A stretch of DNA of 64,000 nucleotides from Chryseobacterium scophthalmum (GCF_900143185.1 NZ_FSRQ01000004.1:62001-126000), one strand, 5' to 3'; positions 40,838 to 50,982 are shown, counted from the stretch's first letter. Notes: generated from the sequence alone by a model not told the origin. Numbers and translations: made by a program.

Positions 40838-42421
40838 ATGATTTATAATATTAGAAAAATTTTCACCATTCTTTCTGTAATGTTTTTAGGTGGTGTATTG
40901 GTTTATAACTGCGAACCGGAACCAGATTCTTTAGGTGAACAGCTATTTTTGAATGGTGCAGCAGAAGGAGTAGAATCTTCTTATGATCTTATTGCCTATA
41001 ATATTAAGAATAATGATACCATAAGAACGGATGCATTTAAATTATTAGATATTGTTAGTTCTGGTTCAGTTTCTTCCACAGCGGTTTTGGGAGCTTTTAA
41101 TGAAAGCCAGTTTGGGATGCAGAGAGCTTCTTATTTTACTCAAGTGAGATTACCTTCTTATAATCCTGATTTTGGAACTAATGCAGTGGTAGACTCTGTA
41201 GTTTTGGTTCTTAAACCTATTGTGTCTTTAGATTCTCTTACAACTACTACAAACGAAAGTTATGTTTATCCGGATGGAAATGTTGATGCCAAAAAAGTTG
41301 TCAATACATATCCAATTAAAAAATTCGGTAAAGCAAAATTTAACGGAGGTAAGCTTACTCTTCAAGTAAATGAAGTGACTGAATTTATGAATGGAGTTAA
41401 CGATATCGTTTATTCTAATAGAAACTTCGATACAAATACCACAGCTTTAGGTTCAAAAGAAATTAAAAATGGAAGTGTAAGCTCTGTTGTTATTACAAAA
41501 GATTCTGATAACACTGAATTATTTACTTCATCAACACCTGTATTGAGAATTCAATTGACACCGTCTGTTTTCCAATCTAAAATTATTAATAAGAAAGGAC
41601 AGCCAGAATTAAATGATGTTTCAAATTTTATAAGACATTTCAGAGGCTTGAAAGTTTCTGTTGTTGAAAACGACGGGTACTTATTCCAGTTTACACCAAA
41701 TGATATGCAGCTTATCATGTATTATAAGAATGATAAGCTTGTAGATAATGTTAATACTAGACCTCAAACAAAATATGAGTTTGCTGTAAAAGGTTCAAAT
41801 ATGCATTCTGCTTATTATGAGTATGATAGAACTAATACTGTAATGAATAATTATGCTTTTGGGAATACAACAATTGGAGATAAAAAATTGTATGCACAAG
41901 GAATGGGGGGTAATTCTATTGGTATAAAATTCAAAAAAGAAGAGATTGATAAACTGAAACAACTGTATCAAAATGATAAAGCTGCTATTATTAGTGCAAA
42001 AATCAGAATATATACTGATAAGTCAGAATGGTCTAATCCTTATGCGAAACCTACAGAATTTACGATTGTTCAAAGAGATAAAGACTCTAGCGGAAAAGAA
42101 ACAACAGCATTTACTACTGATTATACTTCTCTGGGAGCTTTGTTTATTCCTTTAAGAGCTTATGATTTAGATAAGAACCCTGCTTATTATGATTTTACAG
42201 TAACACAATCTTTAAAAGACATTGTTGAATCGGGTGCTGCTTATAATGATAAATATTTCAAGATAGATCTTGCTAAGTTTGTACCTAATGCTTCTGGTGG
42301 TACTGCAGGATATAATTACACTACAAGAGCATTTTCTATGGGAAGAACTGTTTTTGTTGGTTCAGACAATTCGAACGAGAACAAAATTCAGTTAAAAGTT
42401 ACTTACGGTACAAAAAAATAA
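40838..42421 (+). CDS. DUF4270 domain-containing exported protein
   Basis: A 527-aa protein with an N-terminal signal segment and a possible lipobox ending at Cys25 (VYNC, not a standard lipobox). The DUF4270 pattern runs through most of the protein: GEQLFLNGAAEG, then DTIRTDAFKLLDIVSSG, a VLGAFNESQFG block, and the C-terminal YDFTVTQSLKDIVESG. The gene set panC / glgA-like / DUF4270 / glmS suggests a common cell-envelope theme. Start ATG 40838; an in-frame TTG at 40835 adds one residue. Function unknown. Confidence 0.88.
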   Translation: MIYNIRKIFTILSVMFLGGVLVYNCEPEPDSLGEQLFLNGAAEGVESSYDLIAYNIKNNDTIRTDAFKLLDIVSSGSVSSTAVLGAFNESQFGMQRASYFTQVRLPSYNPDFGTNAVVDSVVLVLKPIVSLDSLTTTTNESYVYPDGNVDAKKVVNTYPIKKFGKAKFNGGKLTLQVNEVTEFMNGVNDIVYSNRNFDTNTTALGSKEIKNGSVSSVVITKDSDNTELFTSSTPVLRIQLTPSVFQSKIINKKGQPELNDVSNFIRHFRGLKVSVVENDGYLFQFTPNDMQLIMYYKNDKLVDNVNTRPQTKYEFAVKGSNMHSAYYEYDRTNTVMNNYAFGNTTIGDKKLYAQGMGGNSIGIKFKKEEIDKLKQLYQNDKAAIISAKIRIYTDKSEWSNPYAKPTEFTIVQRDKDSSGKETTAFTTDYTSLGALFIPLRAYDLDKNPAYYDFTVTQSLKDIVESGAAYNDKYFKIDLAKFVPNASGGTAGYNYTTRAFSMGRTVFVGSDNSNENKIQLKVTYGTKK

Positions 42422-42450
42422 AAACATTAAAAAATACATTTGAATAAAAT

Positions 42451-44304
42451 ATGTGCGGAATAGTTGGTTATACAGGTTTTCAGGATGCTTATGATATCGT
42501 TATCAATGGTCTTAGAAGATTAGAATATAGAGGTTACGACAGTGCCGGAATTGTTTTAGAAAATACTGCCAACAGCTTTAGTGTTGAAAAAACCAAAGGA
42601 AAAGTTGATGATTTGGTTAATATTTCTCATAATTTAAAGGGAACTGCAAAAATAGGAATGGGACATACACGTTGGGCAACCCACGGTGTACCAAGTGATA
42701 GAAACTCGCATCCCCATGTTTCTAATAACGGGAAAATAGCACTTGTACATAATGGTATTATTGAAAATTATGATACAATTAAAACAATGCTTACCGAGAA
42801 AGGATTCACTTTCAAGTCAGAAACAGATACAGAAGTTTTAGTTAATCTTATTCAGTATTTTACAGAGCTAAATTCTGAAACAGATTTTCCTGAAGCAGTA
42901 AGATATGCATTAAATGAAGTTTATGGTGCTTATGCTATTACAGTAATGCACGAAGATTATCCTGGACTTTTGGTTGTAGCGAGATTAGGATCTCCGTTGG
43001 CAATCGGAATTGGTGATAAAGAATATTTTATCGCATCTGATGCTTCTCCTTTTGTTGAATTTACAAAAGAAGCAATTTATCTTGAAGAAGGCCATATGGC
43101 GACTATATCATTAGAAGGCGGTGTGGATATCAGAACAATTACAGAAAATTCTAAAATAATTCCTGAAATTCAAGAATTAAAATTAAGCTTAGAGCAGATA
43201 GAAAAAGGTGGATATGAGCATTTTATGCTTAAAGAAATCTTTGAACAGCCAAAATCTATCCACGATACAATGAGAGGAAGGCTTATTGTGAATGAAGGAG
43301 TTATTAAAATGGCGGGAATTTGGGATCATGTAGAGAAATTCAAAAACGCTAATAGAATCATCATCATTGCTTGTGGTACTTCATGGCACGCAGGTCTTAT
43401 TGGTGAATATTTAATTGAAGAATTTGCAAGAGTTCCTGTTGAAGTGGAGTATGCTTCTGAGTTTAGATATAGAAACCCTATTATTACAGATAAAGATGTA
43501 GTAATTGCTATCTCTCAATCGGGAGAAACTGCAGATACAATGGCTGCTTTAAAATTAGCTAAGGAAAAAGGTGCATTTATATATGGTATATGTAATGTAG
43601 TAGATTCTTCTATTGCTAGAATTACAGATGCAGGATCTTATACTCATGCAGGACCAGAAATTGGTGTTGCTTCTACAAAAGCATTTACAGCTCAGTTGAC
43701 TATCCTTTCTTTAATTGCATTAAAATTAGGAAAACACAACGGTAACTTAGGAAATGCTGAATTTATGAGTCTTATCTCTGAGTTGAATGCACTTCCTAAG
43801 AAAATTGAAGAAGTTTTAGAGGGTACTCATGAGCTTACTCAAAATATTGCAAAAGACTTTATCAATGCAACCAATTTCCTTTACTTAGGAAGAGGTTACA
43901 ATTATCCAGCTGCTTTGGAAGGAGCTCTTAAATTAAAAGAGATTTCTTACATCCATGCAGAAGGATATCCTGCGGCAGAGATGAAGCACGGTCCGATTGC
44001 TCTAATTGACGAAAACATGCCAATTGTTATTATTGCTCCTAAAAAAGGCCACTATGATAAGATTGTAAGTAATGTACAGGAAATTAAAGCTAGAAAAGGT
44101 AAAGTAATTGCGGTTGTAAATAAAGGAGATACGCAGGTTAGCGCAATGGCAGACTATGTGATTGAAATTCCTGAAACATCAGAATGTTTTTCTCCAATAG
44201 TAGCTTCAGTGCCTTTACAACTACTTGCTTATTATATAGCAGTATATAGAGGTGCCAATGTAGACCAGCCAAGGAATCTTGCAAAATCAGTAACTGTAGA
44301 ATAA
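42451..44304 (+). CDS. glmS: Glutamine--fructose-6-phosphate transaminase (isomerising)
   Basis: A 617-aa enzyme that makes glucosamine 6-phosphate, the first step towards UDP-GlcNAc for peptidoglycan and LPS. The catalytic cysteine is Cys2 (MCGIVGYTG) in the N-terminal glutaminase domain (about 1-220). Two SIS domains follow, with ACGTSWHAG and SQSGETADT, and the tail ends NLAKSVTVE as in other GlmS proteins. Full length. It follows DUF4270 by 29 bp. No glmS ribozyme is expected in this phylum and none was seen. Confidence 0.97.
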   Translation: MCGIVGYTGFQDAYDIVINGLRRLEYRGYDSAGIVLENTANSFSVEKTKGKVDDLVNISHNLKGTAKIGMGHTRWATHGVPSDRNSHPHVSNNGKIALVHNGIIENYDTIKTMLTEKGFTFKSETDTEVLVNLIQYFTELNSETDFPEAVRYALNEVYGAYAITVMHEDYPGLLVVARLGSPLAIGIGDKEYFIASDASPFVEFTKEAIYLEEGHMATISLEGGVDIRTITENSKIIPEIQELKLSLEQIEKGGYEHFMLKEIFEQPKSIHDTMRGRLIVNEGVIKMAGIWDHVEKFKNANRIIIIACGTSWHAGLIGEYLIEEFARVPVEVEYASEFRYRNPIITDKDVVIAISQSGETADTMAALKLAKEKGAFIYGICNVVDSSIARITDAGSYTHAGPEIGVASTKAFTAQLTILSLIALKLGKHNGNLGNAEFMSLISELNALPKKIEEVLEGTHELTQNIAKDFINATNFLYLGRGYNYPAALEGALKLKEISYIHAEGYPAAEMKHGPIALIDENMPIVIIAPKKGHYDKIVSNVQEIKARKGKVIAVVNKGDTQVSAMADYVIEIPETSECFSPIVASVPLQLLAYYIAVYRGANVDQPRNLAKSVTVE

Positions 44305-44382
44305 AAAGTACTTGGAAATAAAATAAGTTTAGTTTTTTTTCGTTATTCTAAAAAAAATCTTAAAAGTTTCTTAAAAAAATTA

Positions 44383-44390
44383 TATATTTA
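44383..44390 (+). promoter_or_regulatory. Possible -7 element for the gldKLMN operon
   Basis: TATATTTA, close to TAnnTTTG, 22 bp before the gldK start. The 108-bp gap after glmS contains no terminator hairpin. Confidence 0.35.
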
Positions 44391-44412
44391 CGGCTTAATT
44401 ATAAAAATTAAC

Positions 44413-45828
44413 ATGAAAAGGATATTTCTTTTATTATTGTCTGCGTCGGTAGCATCGGTATCTTGTTCAGGTGGTGGATCTTCTTCTGTAGGGAAGCCTG
44501 GAACAAAAGGAGAATTGATACCTAGAGAAAAAACAAAATCATTTGTTGCACAAAGACCTTATGGTATGGTGGCAATTCCTGGCGGTTCTTTTATTGCTGG
44601 TATGGCCGATGAATCATTTACCAATAATGGTGAAACTGCACCTTTGAAAACTGTAACTGTTGCTCCTTTCTTTATGGATGAAGCAGAAACTACTAATGCA
44701 GAATACAGGGTTTTCATTAATTATGTAAGAGATTCTATTGCTAGAACGATGCTTGCTGAAGCAGCAGGTGAAGGCGGCGATGGTGGTGGAAGAGGCGCAA
44801 GCATCGGAGACTATGCTTATCTTGCTAAAAAAGAAGAAAACCTTACACCATATCAGGAATATCTTGAAGGAGCTGGAGGTAGAGATGATGGATTCGATGC
44901 AAGCAAAAAACTAGACTGGAAAATTCCATTACATTGGAATACTTCAAAATATCCAGATGTAGAATATGCAGAAGTTCTTGAATCTATGTACTTACCTGCA
45001 TCTTCTAGAGTAGGTAGTGAAAGACTTATTGATGTTAGTAAACTAAAATATGGTTATAGATGGGGTGATATGGATGTTGCTATCGCTGATAACGAAAGAG
45101 GGGTAAACTTCTTAAGAAGCGAAAGTATTGCAATCTATCCAGATACAACAGTTTGGGTAAATGATTTCCACTTTACTTATAACGAGCCTTTATTTGAACA
45201 GTATTTCTGGCACAAAGCTTACAAAGATTATCCTGTTGTTGGGGTAACTTGGGATCAGGCAAGAGCATACTGTGACTTCAGAACTAAATTAAAGTCTGAT
45301 TATAACGAAAGCTTGAAAAGAAAACAACAAAGACCTTTACGATTCCGTCTTCCTAACGAAATGGAATGGGAATATGCTGCAAGAGGTGGAAAACAAAATG
45401 CAACTTACCCATGGGGTGGTCCTTATTTAATGGATGATAGAGGTTGTTATTTAGCAAACTTCAAGCCAAAAAGAGGTAGCTATATGGAAGATGAGAAAAA
45501 AGGTACTTATACTTATACTGCTCCTGTAAAAAAATTCAAAAAGAATACTTTCGGATTATTTGATATGGCAGGTAACGTATCTGAGTGGACGGATTCAGGA
45601 TATAACAATTCTGCATACGGATTCTCTTCTACTTTAAATCCTACTATTAAATCTAAAGCGGATAACAAAAAATCTGTAAGAGGAGGTTCTTGGAAAGATG
45701 TTGGTTATATGTTGATGACAGGTGCAAGAGACTGGGAAAACAAAGATTCTGCAAGAAGTTATATCGGTTTCAGAACGGTACAAGATATTCCTGAAGCTGC
45801 TGTTAAAGCGAAAAGAGTTAACAGATAA
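44413..45828 (+). CDS. gldK: Gliding motility / T9SS lipoprotein GldK
   Basis: A 471-aa outer-membrane lipoprotein (lipobox ending at Cys18, SVASVSC) with a formylglycine-generating-enzyme-like (sulfatase-modifying factor) domain. Visible blocks are YGMVAIPGGSFIAG, FFMDEAETTNAEYR, VVGVTWDQARAYCDFR, RLPNEMEWEYAARGG and the closing SVRGGSWKDV ... YIGFRTV. In the T9SS, GldK (PorK) and GldN (PorN) form the periplasmic ring under the outer membrane. It heads the gldKLMN operon; gldL follows after 54 bp. Confidence 0.95.
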   Translation: MKRIFLLLLSASVASVSCSGGGSSSVGKPGTKGELIPREKTKSFVAQRPYGMVAIPGGSFIAGMADESFTNNGETAPLKTVTVAPFFMDEAETTNAEYRVFINYVRDSIARTMLAEAAGEGGDGGGRGASIGDYAYLAKKEENLTPYQEYLEGAGGRDDGFDASKKLDWKIPLHWNTSKYPDVEYAEVLESMYLPASSRVGSERLIDVSKLKYGYRWGDMDVAIADNERGVNFLRSESIAIYPDTTVWVNDFHFTYNEPLFEQYFWHKAYKDYPVVGVTWDQARAYCDFRTKLKSDYNESLKRKQQRPLRFRLPNEMEWEYAARGGKQNATYPWGGPYLMDDRGCYLANFKPKRGSYMEDEKKGTYTYTAPVKKFKKNTFGLFDMAGNVSEWTDSGYNNSAYGFSSTLNPTIKSKADNKKSVRGGSWKDVGYMLMTGARDWENKDSARSYIGFRTVQDIPEAAVKAKRVNR

Positions 45829-45882
45829 TTTTACTTAGATTATTTATTATCAATTTATAACACTTAAAAAAAACTAACTTAT

Positions 45883-46575
45883 ATGTTTAAGACTAAAGAT
45901 GCTTGGATGAATTTCTTCTATTCATTCGGTGCTGCAATTGTAATTCTTGGAGCTTGGCTTAAAATTACTCACATTACCTTGGGACCAATTAACGGAAACA
46001 TCGCTCTTACAGTAGGGCTTGTAACTGAGGCAATTATCTTTATCATTTTTGCATTCGACCCTCCTGCTGCTGAAGAGTCGTACCACTGGGAAAATGTTTA
46101 TCCTGAATTGTTGGATAAGCATGCAAATCCAAATCCTTTACATTCAAATATTTCTGCAAAGAACACAGTTGATCATTTTGCGGAATTAGAAAACTCTCTT
46201 TCAGGTAAGTTAGATAAAATGCTTCAGGATGCTAAACTTGACGTACAATTATTTGATAGACTAAGAACAGGGATTGACAAATTCTCAAGCTCAGTAGACC
46301 AAATCAACCAAACTGTTGACGTATCTGCTTCTACACACAAATATAATGACCAGTTAAATAAAGCTGCTTCACACATGGAAAGCATGAATGCTCTTTATGC
46401 AATGCAGTTAGAAAACGGTCAGAGACAGTCAGATTTTGCTAAAAAATATGTTGATGATATGCAAAAATCAGCAGAGCAATCTGAGAAATTTAATCAAGAA
46501 TTACAAGGTTTAACAACTAACTTAAACAGTTTAAACAGAGTTTACGGTGGTATGTTAACTGCTATGAAGTCATAA
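45883..46575 (+). CDS. gldL: Gliding motility / T9SS motor protein GldL
   Basis: A 230-aa inner-membrane protein with two helices near the N-terminus (about 12-28 and 40-57) and a long cytoplasmic coiled-coil tail. The intramembrane residues linked to the proton channel in this family are present: Lys27, His30 and Glu49 (GLVTEAIIF). At residue 59, just after the helix, there is Asp (FAFDPP). GldL pentamers with a central GldM dimer form the proton-driven motor. It lies between gldK and gldM with short spacers. Confidence 0.95.
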   Translation: MFKTKDAWMNFFYSFGAAIVILGAWLKITHITLGPINGNIALTVGLVTEAIIFIIFAFDPPAAEESYHWENVYPELLDKHANPNPLHSNISAKNTVDHFAELENSLSGKLDKMLQDAKLDVQLFDRLRTGIDKFSSSVDQINQTVDVSASTHKYNDQLNKAASHMESMNALYAMQLENGQRQSDFAKKYVDDMQKSAEQSEKFNQELQGLTTNLNSLNRVYGGMLTAMKS

Positions 46576-46616
46576 TTCCCTAACCATTATTTTAAACAAA
46601 AACTAAAGAAAAGAGA

Positions 46617-48209
46617 ATGGCAAAAGGAAAACAGACTCCACGTCAGAAGATGATCAACCTGATGTATTTGGTGTTCATCGCTATGATGGCCCTAAATATC
46701 GATGTTGAAATCATCAGATCATATTATGATTCTACAAGAGCCTTAAATGATACAAGACACTTGACAGAGCAGAAAAATGAAGATATTTTTGAAAAAACAT
46801 TAGAAGCAAAAGCTCAGCAAGTACCAGATACTTATGCAACACCTTGGGAACAGTATAAAGCACTGAAAGCTAAAATCGATGCATTGGTAAAATCGGCTGA
46901 AGAAATTAAAGTTGTTTTGAAGAAGCAATCAGACTTCCATGATAAAGATCCTAAAACAGGAAAAGATATGGACGTAAGTGAAAACTTCTCAGCATTGAAC
47001 AATAATGAAGCTACAACTGAATATTTCTTTAAAGATGGCGACGAAAATTCACCTTCTGCAAAAGCTTTAGAGCTTAAAAAGCAATTGGATGATGTAAGAT
47101 CTTATATTGTAGCTACTTTTGGAAGTGATCCACAATTATTAAAATTAGTTGAAAGAGCAAATAAATCAATCATTGCAGAGTATCCTGCTGGAAAATCTCC
47201 AAATGGTAAAACTTGGTTTCAGAATAAATTCTATCACCAGCCTCTTATTGCTGCGATTTCAAATCTAGAGATTATTCAGAATGATGCAAGAAACGTGCAA
47301 TCAGATGCATTGGCGTTAATGCTTCAGGAAAAAGTAGATGCTAGTATCAAATTTACAAGCTATGAAGCGATTGTTTCTGCACCTACAGATGTTCAGGCTG
47401 GTAAGAAAGCTGAAGCTATTGTTATGTTAGGTAACTATTCTAACAGTAGTAAAATCAGCATCAGCGGTGTAAGCAGACAAGAAAACGGTAAAGGATATCT
47501 TCCTTTAAATACCGGAGGTATTGGCGAGAAAAAGATTGGCGGTGTAATTACTTTAACGGATGCTACAGGAAAAGCTCAACAATTCCCGTTCACGCATACA
47601 TATAATGTAATCGCTGGTCCTCAACAGGTAAAACTAGAACAGGGGCTATTGCTTTCTGCTGATAAGATGAATGTAATGTATAGAGGATTAGAAAACCCTG
47701 TTACAGGATCTATTCTTGGTGCAGACAATGCTAAATTATCTTTATCTGCTCCAGGAGCAGTTGTTAAGAATACTGGTAAAGGTAAATGGGATGTTATTCC
47801 TTCTACTGGAAATATTGTGAAATTAACTCTATCAGGTACAGATCCTACTGGGAAAACAGTATCTCAAGTGTTTGAATATAGAATTAAAGGAGTTCCTAGA
47901 CCGCAAGGTCAAATCAGAGGTAAAGCTGTTAATTTTATGCCTGTTGGTTCTATTCCTAATCAGATTGTTGCTGCGGCATTACCTGATTTTGATTTCCCAG
48001 TTTCTTTCACTGTTAACAGTTTCATTTTGAAACTTCCAGGAAGAGCAGGTACTATGATTCAGGGTAACTCATTATCTTCTGCAGAAGGGTTAATCAGAAA
48101 TCTTAGACCAGGTGATGTTGTTCAGATTTATGATATCCAAGCTACGGCTACTGGACTTGGTAATCAACGATTGAAAGAAATATCACCAGTTATTATCAAT
48201 GTTCAATAA
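46617..48209 (+). CDS. gldM: Gliding motility / T9SS motor protein GldM
   Basis: A 530-aa protein with a single N-terminal transmembrane helix (MINLMYLVFIAMMALNI) and a large periplasmic arm of four domains that reaches the GldKN ring. The helix starts after the typical KQTPRQKMINLM. A coiled-coil neck (about 60-220) and beta-rich D2-D4 domains with DFDFPVSFTVNSFILKLPG follow. In the motor the TM helix couples proton flow through GldL to arm rotation. Part of a co-linear operon. Confidence 0.95.
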   Translation: MAKGKQTPRQKMINLMYLVFIAMMALNIDVEIIRSYYDSTRALNDTRHLTEQKNEDIFEKTLEAKAQQVPDTYATPWEQYKALKAKIDALVKSAEEIKVVLKKQSDFHDKDPKTGKDMDVSENFSALNNNEATTEYFFKDGDENSPSAKALELKKQLDDVRSYIVATFGSDPQLLKLVERANKSIIAEYPAGKSPNGKTWFQNKFYHQPLIAAISNLEIIQNDARNVQSDALALMLQEKVDASIKFTSYEAIVSAPTDVQAGKKAEAIVMLGNYSNSSKISISGVSRQENGKGYLPLNTGGIGEKKIGGVITLTDATGKAQQFPFTHTYNVIAGPQQVKLEQGLLLSADKMNVMYRGLENPVTGSILGADNAKLSLSAPGAVVKNTGKGKWDVIPSTGNIVKLTLSGTDPTGKTVSQVFEYRIKGVPRPQGQIRGKAVNFMPVGSIPNQIVAAALPDFDFPVSFTVNSFILKLPGRAGTMIQGNSLSSAEGLIRNLRPGDVVQIYDIQATATGLGNQRLKEISPVIINVQ

Positions 48210-48231
48210 CATTAATTTGTAAATTCATATT

Positions 48232-49170
48232 ATGAAAAAATATATTAGCAGTCTTTTAGTATTAGCTTCTGGGTTTGCATTCTCTCAGACTATTCTAAAT
48301 GCTTCTTCACCAGAAGAATTCAGACAGATGAGAGCTGAAAATATGAAAAAAGTAGGAGATACTGTTATCAGCAATAAAATAACCCCACTTGAATATGGCT
48401 TTGTAGATGAAAAAGACATCTTGAAAAGTATGATGGTTTGGGAAATAATTGACCTTAATGATAAGATTAATCAGCCGTTCTATTATGATAATCCTAATGG
48501 ATTATTGTCTAAAACGACAAGATCTTTGTATCAGATTTTATTAGATGCAGCTTTATCTGGCCAGATTGATGAAGTTTATGAAGATGAAAACTTTTCTACT
48601 AAATCTACTCCTGAAGCAATTAAAAAGAAGTTAGAGAGTGAAAGAATTGATGATGAATTAATTGAAATCATTAACTCTGGAAGAACTCCTACGGAGGCTG
48701 AAAAAAAACAATATGTAGATTTAATTAGAACAACTACTGATAAAGTAAAAGTTCTAAAGATTATGGGGATGTGGTTCATCGACAAAAGAGATGGTATGAT
48801 GAAATACAGACCTATTGGTATTGCTGCAATGGGACCAGATCCAACTTCAATTGGAAGAATTGGACCAGATGGTCAGCCTTTAGCAGGAGCCGATGAATTA
48901 GTTGATTTATTTTGGGTATATTATCCAAAAGCGAGAGATATTTTAGCAAACAATTATGTATTCAACAGAGCAAATTCGTCAGCGGATTTATCTTTTGATG
49001 ACATAATCAATGCAAGAAGATTCTCTTCAATCATCTACAAATCAAGCAACGGTCTTGGTGATGGTACTATTAAAGATTATGTTCCTAGAAATGCTGAAGA
49101 GCAATTGGCTGAAAGTCAAAGAATCAAGGATCAGATTCTTCAAATGGAAAACGATATGTGGAATTACTAA
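48232..49170 (+). CDS. gldN: Gliding motility / T9SS ring protein GldN
   Basis: A 312-aa periplasmic protein with a signal peptide (about 1-18, ending AFSQ). The family core is visible: IDLNDKINQPFYYDN, VLKIMGMWFIDKRDGMMKYRPIGIA (split here as two blocks) and DELVDLFWVYYPKARDILAN. It builds the periplasmic ring with GldK. It starts 22 bp after gldM and closes the operon; a strong terminator follows at 49189-49220. Confidence 0.95.
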   Translation: MKKYISSLLVLASGFAFSQTILNASSPEEFRQMRAENMKKVGDTVISNKITPLEYGFVDEKDILKSMMVWEIIDLNDKINQPFYYDNPNGLLSKTTRSLYQILLDAALSGQIDEVYEDENFSTKSTPEAIKKKLESERIDDELIEIINSGRTPTEAEKKQYVDLIRTTTDKVKVLKIMGMWFIDKRDGMMKYRPIGIAAMGPDPTSIGRIGPDGQPLAGADELVDLFWVYYPKARDILANNYVFNRANSSADLSFDDIINARRFSSIIYKSSNGLGDGTIKDYVPRNAEEQLAESQRIKDQILQMENDMWNY

Positions 49171-49188
49171 ATTTCACTTGATATTTAT

Positions 49189-49220
49189 AAAAAACCTGAG
49201 TACATTTACTCAGGTTTTTT
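49189..49220 (+). terminator. Terminator of the gldKLMN operon
   Basis: AACCTGAGTA pairs with TACTCAGGTT (stem 49193-49202 with 49207-49216), flanked by A- and T-runs. Confidence 0.88.
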
Positions 49221-49289
49221 TATTATACAATCGCCTTTTACATAGTTGTGGTAAATGATTGTGTATGACTTTTAAATAAAATCTTTTAT

Positions 49290-50321
49290 ATGAAAAATGT
49301 AGATTACATCATCGTTGGTGATGGTTATGCGGCTTTATTTTTTGCTCATCAGTTACTTTTAAATAATAAATCATTTGTAATTTTCTCGGAAGGAAAGAAA
49401 AGTGCTTCACAAATTTCTGCAGGAATTATTAATCCTGTAGTTTTAAAAAAGTTTACTACATTTTGGTTAGCACAGGAACAAATTGACTTTCTGAAAAAAT
49501 CTTTGAAAGAAATTGAATCTTATACAGGCGAAAATTATTTAATAGAATCTCCTATTCACAGAATTTTTCATGATGAGAACGAACAGAAACTTTGGCTTAA
49601 AAAATCGGCGAATGATGACCTAAAAAACTTTTTAGATGAAAATTTCGATCATTTAAATGGTGTAAAAAACGACTTTCAGGCTGGAAAGGTTAATCAGTCA
49701 GCAAGACTAAATGTTAAAGGATTTTTTGCGGGTTTATTGAGGTTTTTAGAAAATAAAGGAAATTTAATTAAAGAGAAATTCGATTATTCTGAAATTGATA
49801 CTTCAAATTCTACTTATAAAGATTTTAGCTTTAAAAATATTTTGTTCTGCGAAGGAATGGGAGTAAAAGAAAATCCATACTTTGCAAACATTGCTGTTAA
49901 CCCAAACAAAGGCCATCACATTCGTGTCAAACTTTCTGAAGCTATTCAGCAAGATATTACCATCAAGAAAAAACATTTTTTATTTCCTTTAGACAATAAT
50001 CTTCATTTTTATGGTGGAACATACGACCGTGAACAATTACATCATGAAATAGATAATTCTGCAGTTGAGCAATTACAAAAAGGGCTTTCAGAATTTTATC
50101 CGAATGATTTTGAAATTAAAGAAATTCATTTTGGCTTCAGACCAACAGTAAAAGATAGAAGACCTATTTTAGGAAGGCATTTTCAGCATTCCAATTTGTA
50201 TGTATTTAACGGTTTGGGAGCTCGAGGAATTCTTAATGGATGTTTTTTCTCAAAAACCTTATTTGATTATATTGAAAATAATATTCCATTACCTAAAGAA
50301 ATTTCAATCGATAGATTTTAA
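49290..50321 (+). CDS. FAD-dependent oxidoreductase (DAO family)
   Basis: A 343-aa enzyme of the D-amino-acid-oxidase / glycine-oxidase type. The dinucleotide motif is VDYIIVGDGYAALFFAHQL, with G-x-G-x-x-A near residues 9-14. The C-terminal GFRPTVKDRRPILGRH and FNGLGARGILNGC match the DAO substrate-side pattern. Likely cytoplasmic; the substrate is probably an amine or amino acid but is not determined. It has its own terminator at 50326-50351. Confidence 0.9.
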   Translation: MKNVDYIIVGDGYAALFFAHQLLLNNKSFVIFSEGKKSASQISAGIINPVVLKKFTTFWLAQEQIDFLKKSLKEIESYTGENYLIESPIHRIFHDENEQKLWLKKSANDDLKNFLDENFDHLNGVKNDFQAGKVNQSARLNVKGFFAGLLRFLENKGNLIKEKFDYSEIDTSNSTYKDFSFKNILFCEGMGVKENPYFANIAVNPNKGHHIRVKLSEAIQQDITIKKKHFLFPLDNNLHFYGGTYDREQLHHEIDNSAVEQLQKGLSEFYPNDFEIKEIHFGFRPTVKDRRPILGRHFQHSNLYVFNGLGARGILNGCFFSKTLFDYIENNIPLPKEISIDRF

Positions 50322-50325
50322 AGAA

Positions 50326-50351
50326 AAAAGACGCTTAATAAAGCGTCTTTT
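50326..50351. terminator. Bidirectional terminator
   Basis: AAAAGACGCTT (50326-50336) pairs with AAGCGTCTTTT (50341-50351) around AATA, between convergent genes. Confidence 0.88.
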
Positions 50352-50355
50352 CTTA

Positions 50356-50736
50356 TTATTGTAAAGCCATTTTCTTGGTTGGCTGATCTTTTTTTGCATG
50401 AAACAAAACCATATCAGCATCTTTTTTTAAGAAGGTGACTTCATATTTGGTTTCAGTAAATTGATATTTATTATCATCTGTAGAAAAACTGGGGTTTTCT
50501 ATATTTTTTTTAAGCTCATAGCTTTGTCCGTTTAGTCTCACCACAACAATATTTTTAGTGTTATTGGTGATAATTTCCATTTCATCACCGTGGCGGTCAG
50601 TAACAGTTGCCTTTGTAATATCATCTTGAGATGTAGGTGTTTCCTGCTTTACATTGGCAGTTTCGGGATCTTTAGCGGAATGTGTACACGCTGATAATGT
50701 GAGGATTATAAAAAATCCAAGTAAAAAATTCTTCAT
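50356..50736 (-). CDS. Hypothetical lipoprotein, 126 aa
   Basis: Signal peptide with a clear lipobox (LSAC, Cys17) then a short acidic linker and a beta-strand-rich domain: IVVVRLNGQSYELKK, FSTDDNKYQFTETKYEVTF, DADMVLFHAKK. The strand order and the small size recall the MliC family (membrane-bound lysozyme inhibitor), in which a similar RLNG.YEL.. block occurs, but the two conserved Ser/Lys positions of MliC cannot be confirmed. Monocistronic. Confidence 0.7.
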   Translation of the reverse strand: MKNFLLGFFIILTLSACTHSAKDPETANVKQETPTSQDDITKATVTDRHGDEMEIITNNTKNIVVVRLNGQSYELKKNIENPSFSTDDNKYQFTETKYEVTFLKKDADMVLFHAKKDQPTKKMALQ

Positions 50737-50982
50737 TTGTAATTTTGGTTTTTAAGGTTTTTCTAATATATTGCTTTGGTCGTGTAAAATTACAATTATT
50801 TCTTATTAAAAAATGTTAATTTTTAATAATTTAAATAATTTAATCACTATTTATGAGTTTATTTTAATGTTAAATATAATCAACTGCTTCTCTCATTCGT
50901 TTTTCAGCCGATTTCAAGAAGAGTTAAATTTTGTTAATAGTGAATCGACTATTAAAATCTAAGCATACATTTGCATCTTGAA

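Noticed and set aside
42422..42450. A glmS ribozyme or riboswitch before glmS
   Set aside because: The 29-bp spacer is far too short and the ribozyme is known from Firmicutes, not this phylum.
44305..44412. glmS and gldKLMN as a single operon
   Set aside because: There is no terminator but the gap of 108 bp contains a near-consensus -7 element, so a separate promoter for gldK is at least as likely; left undecided.
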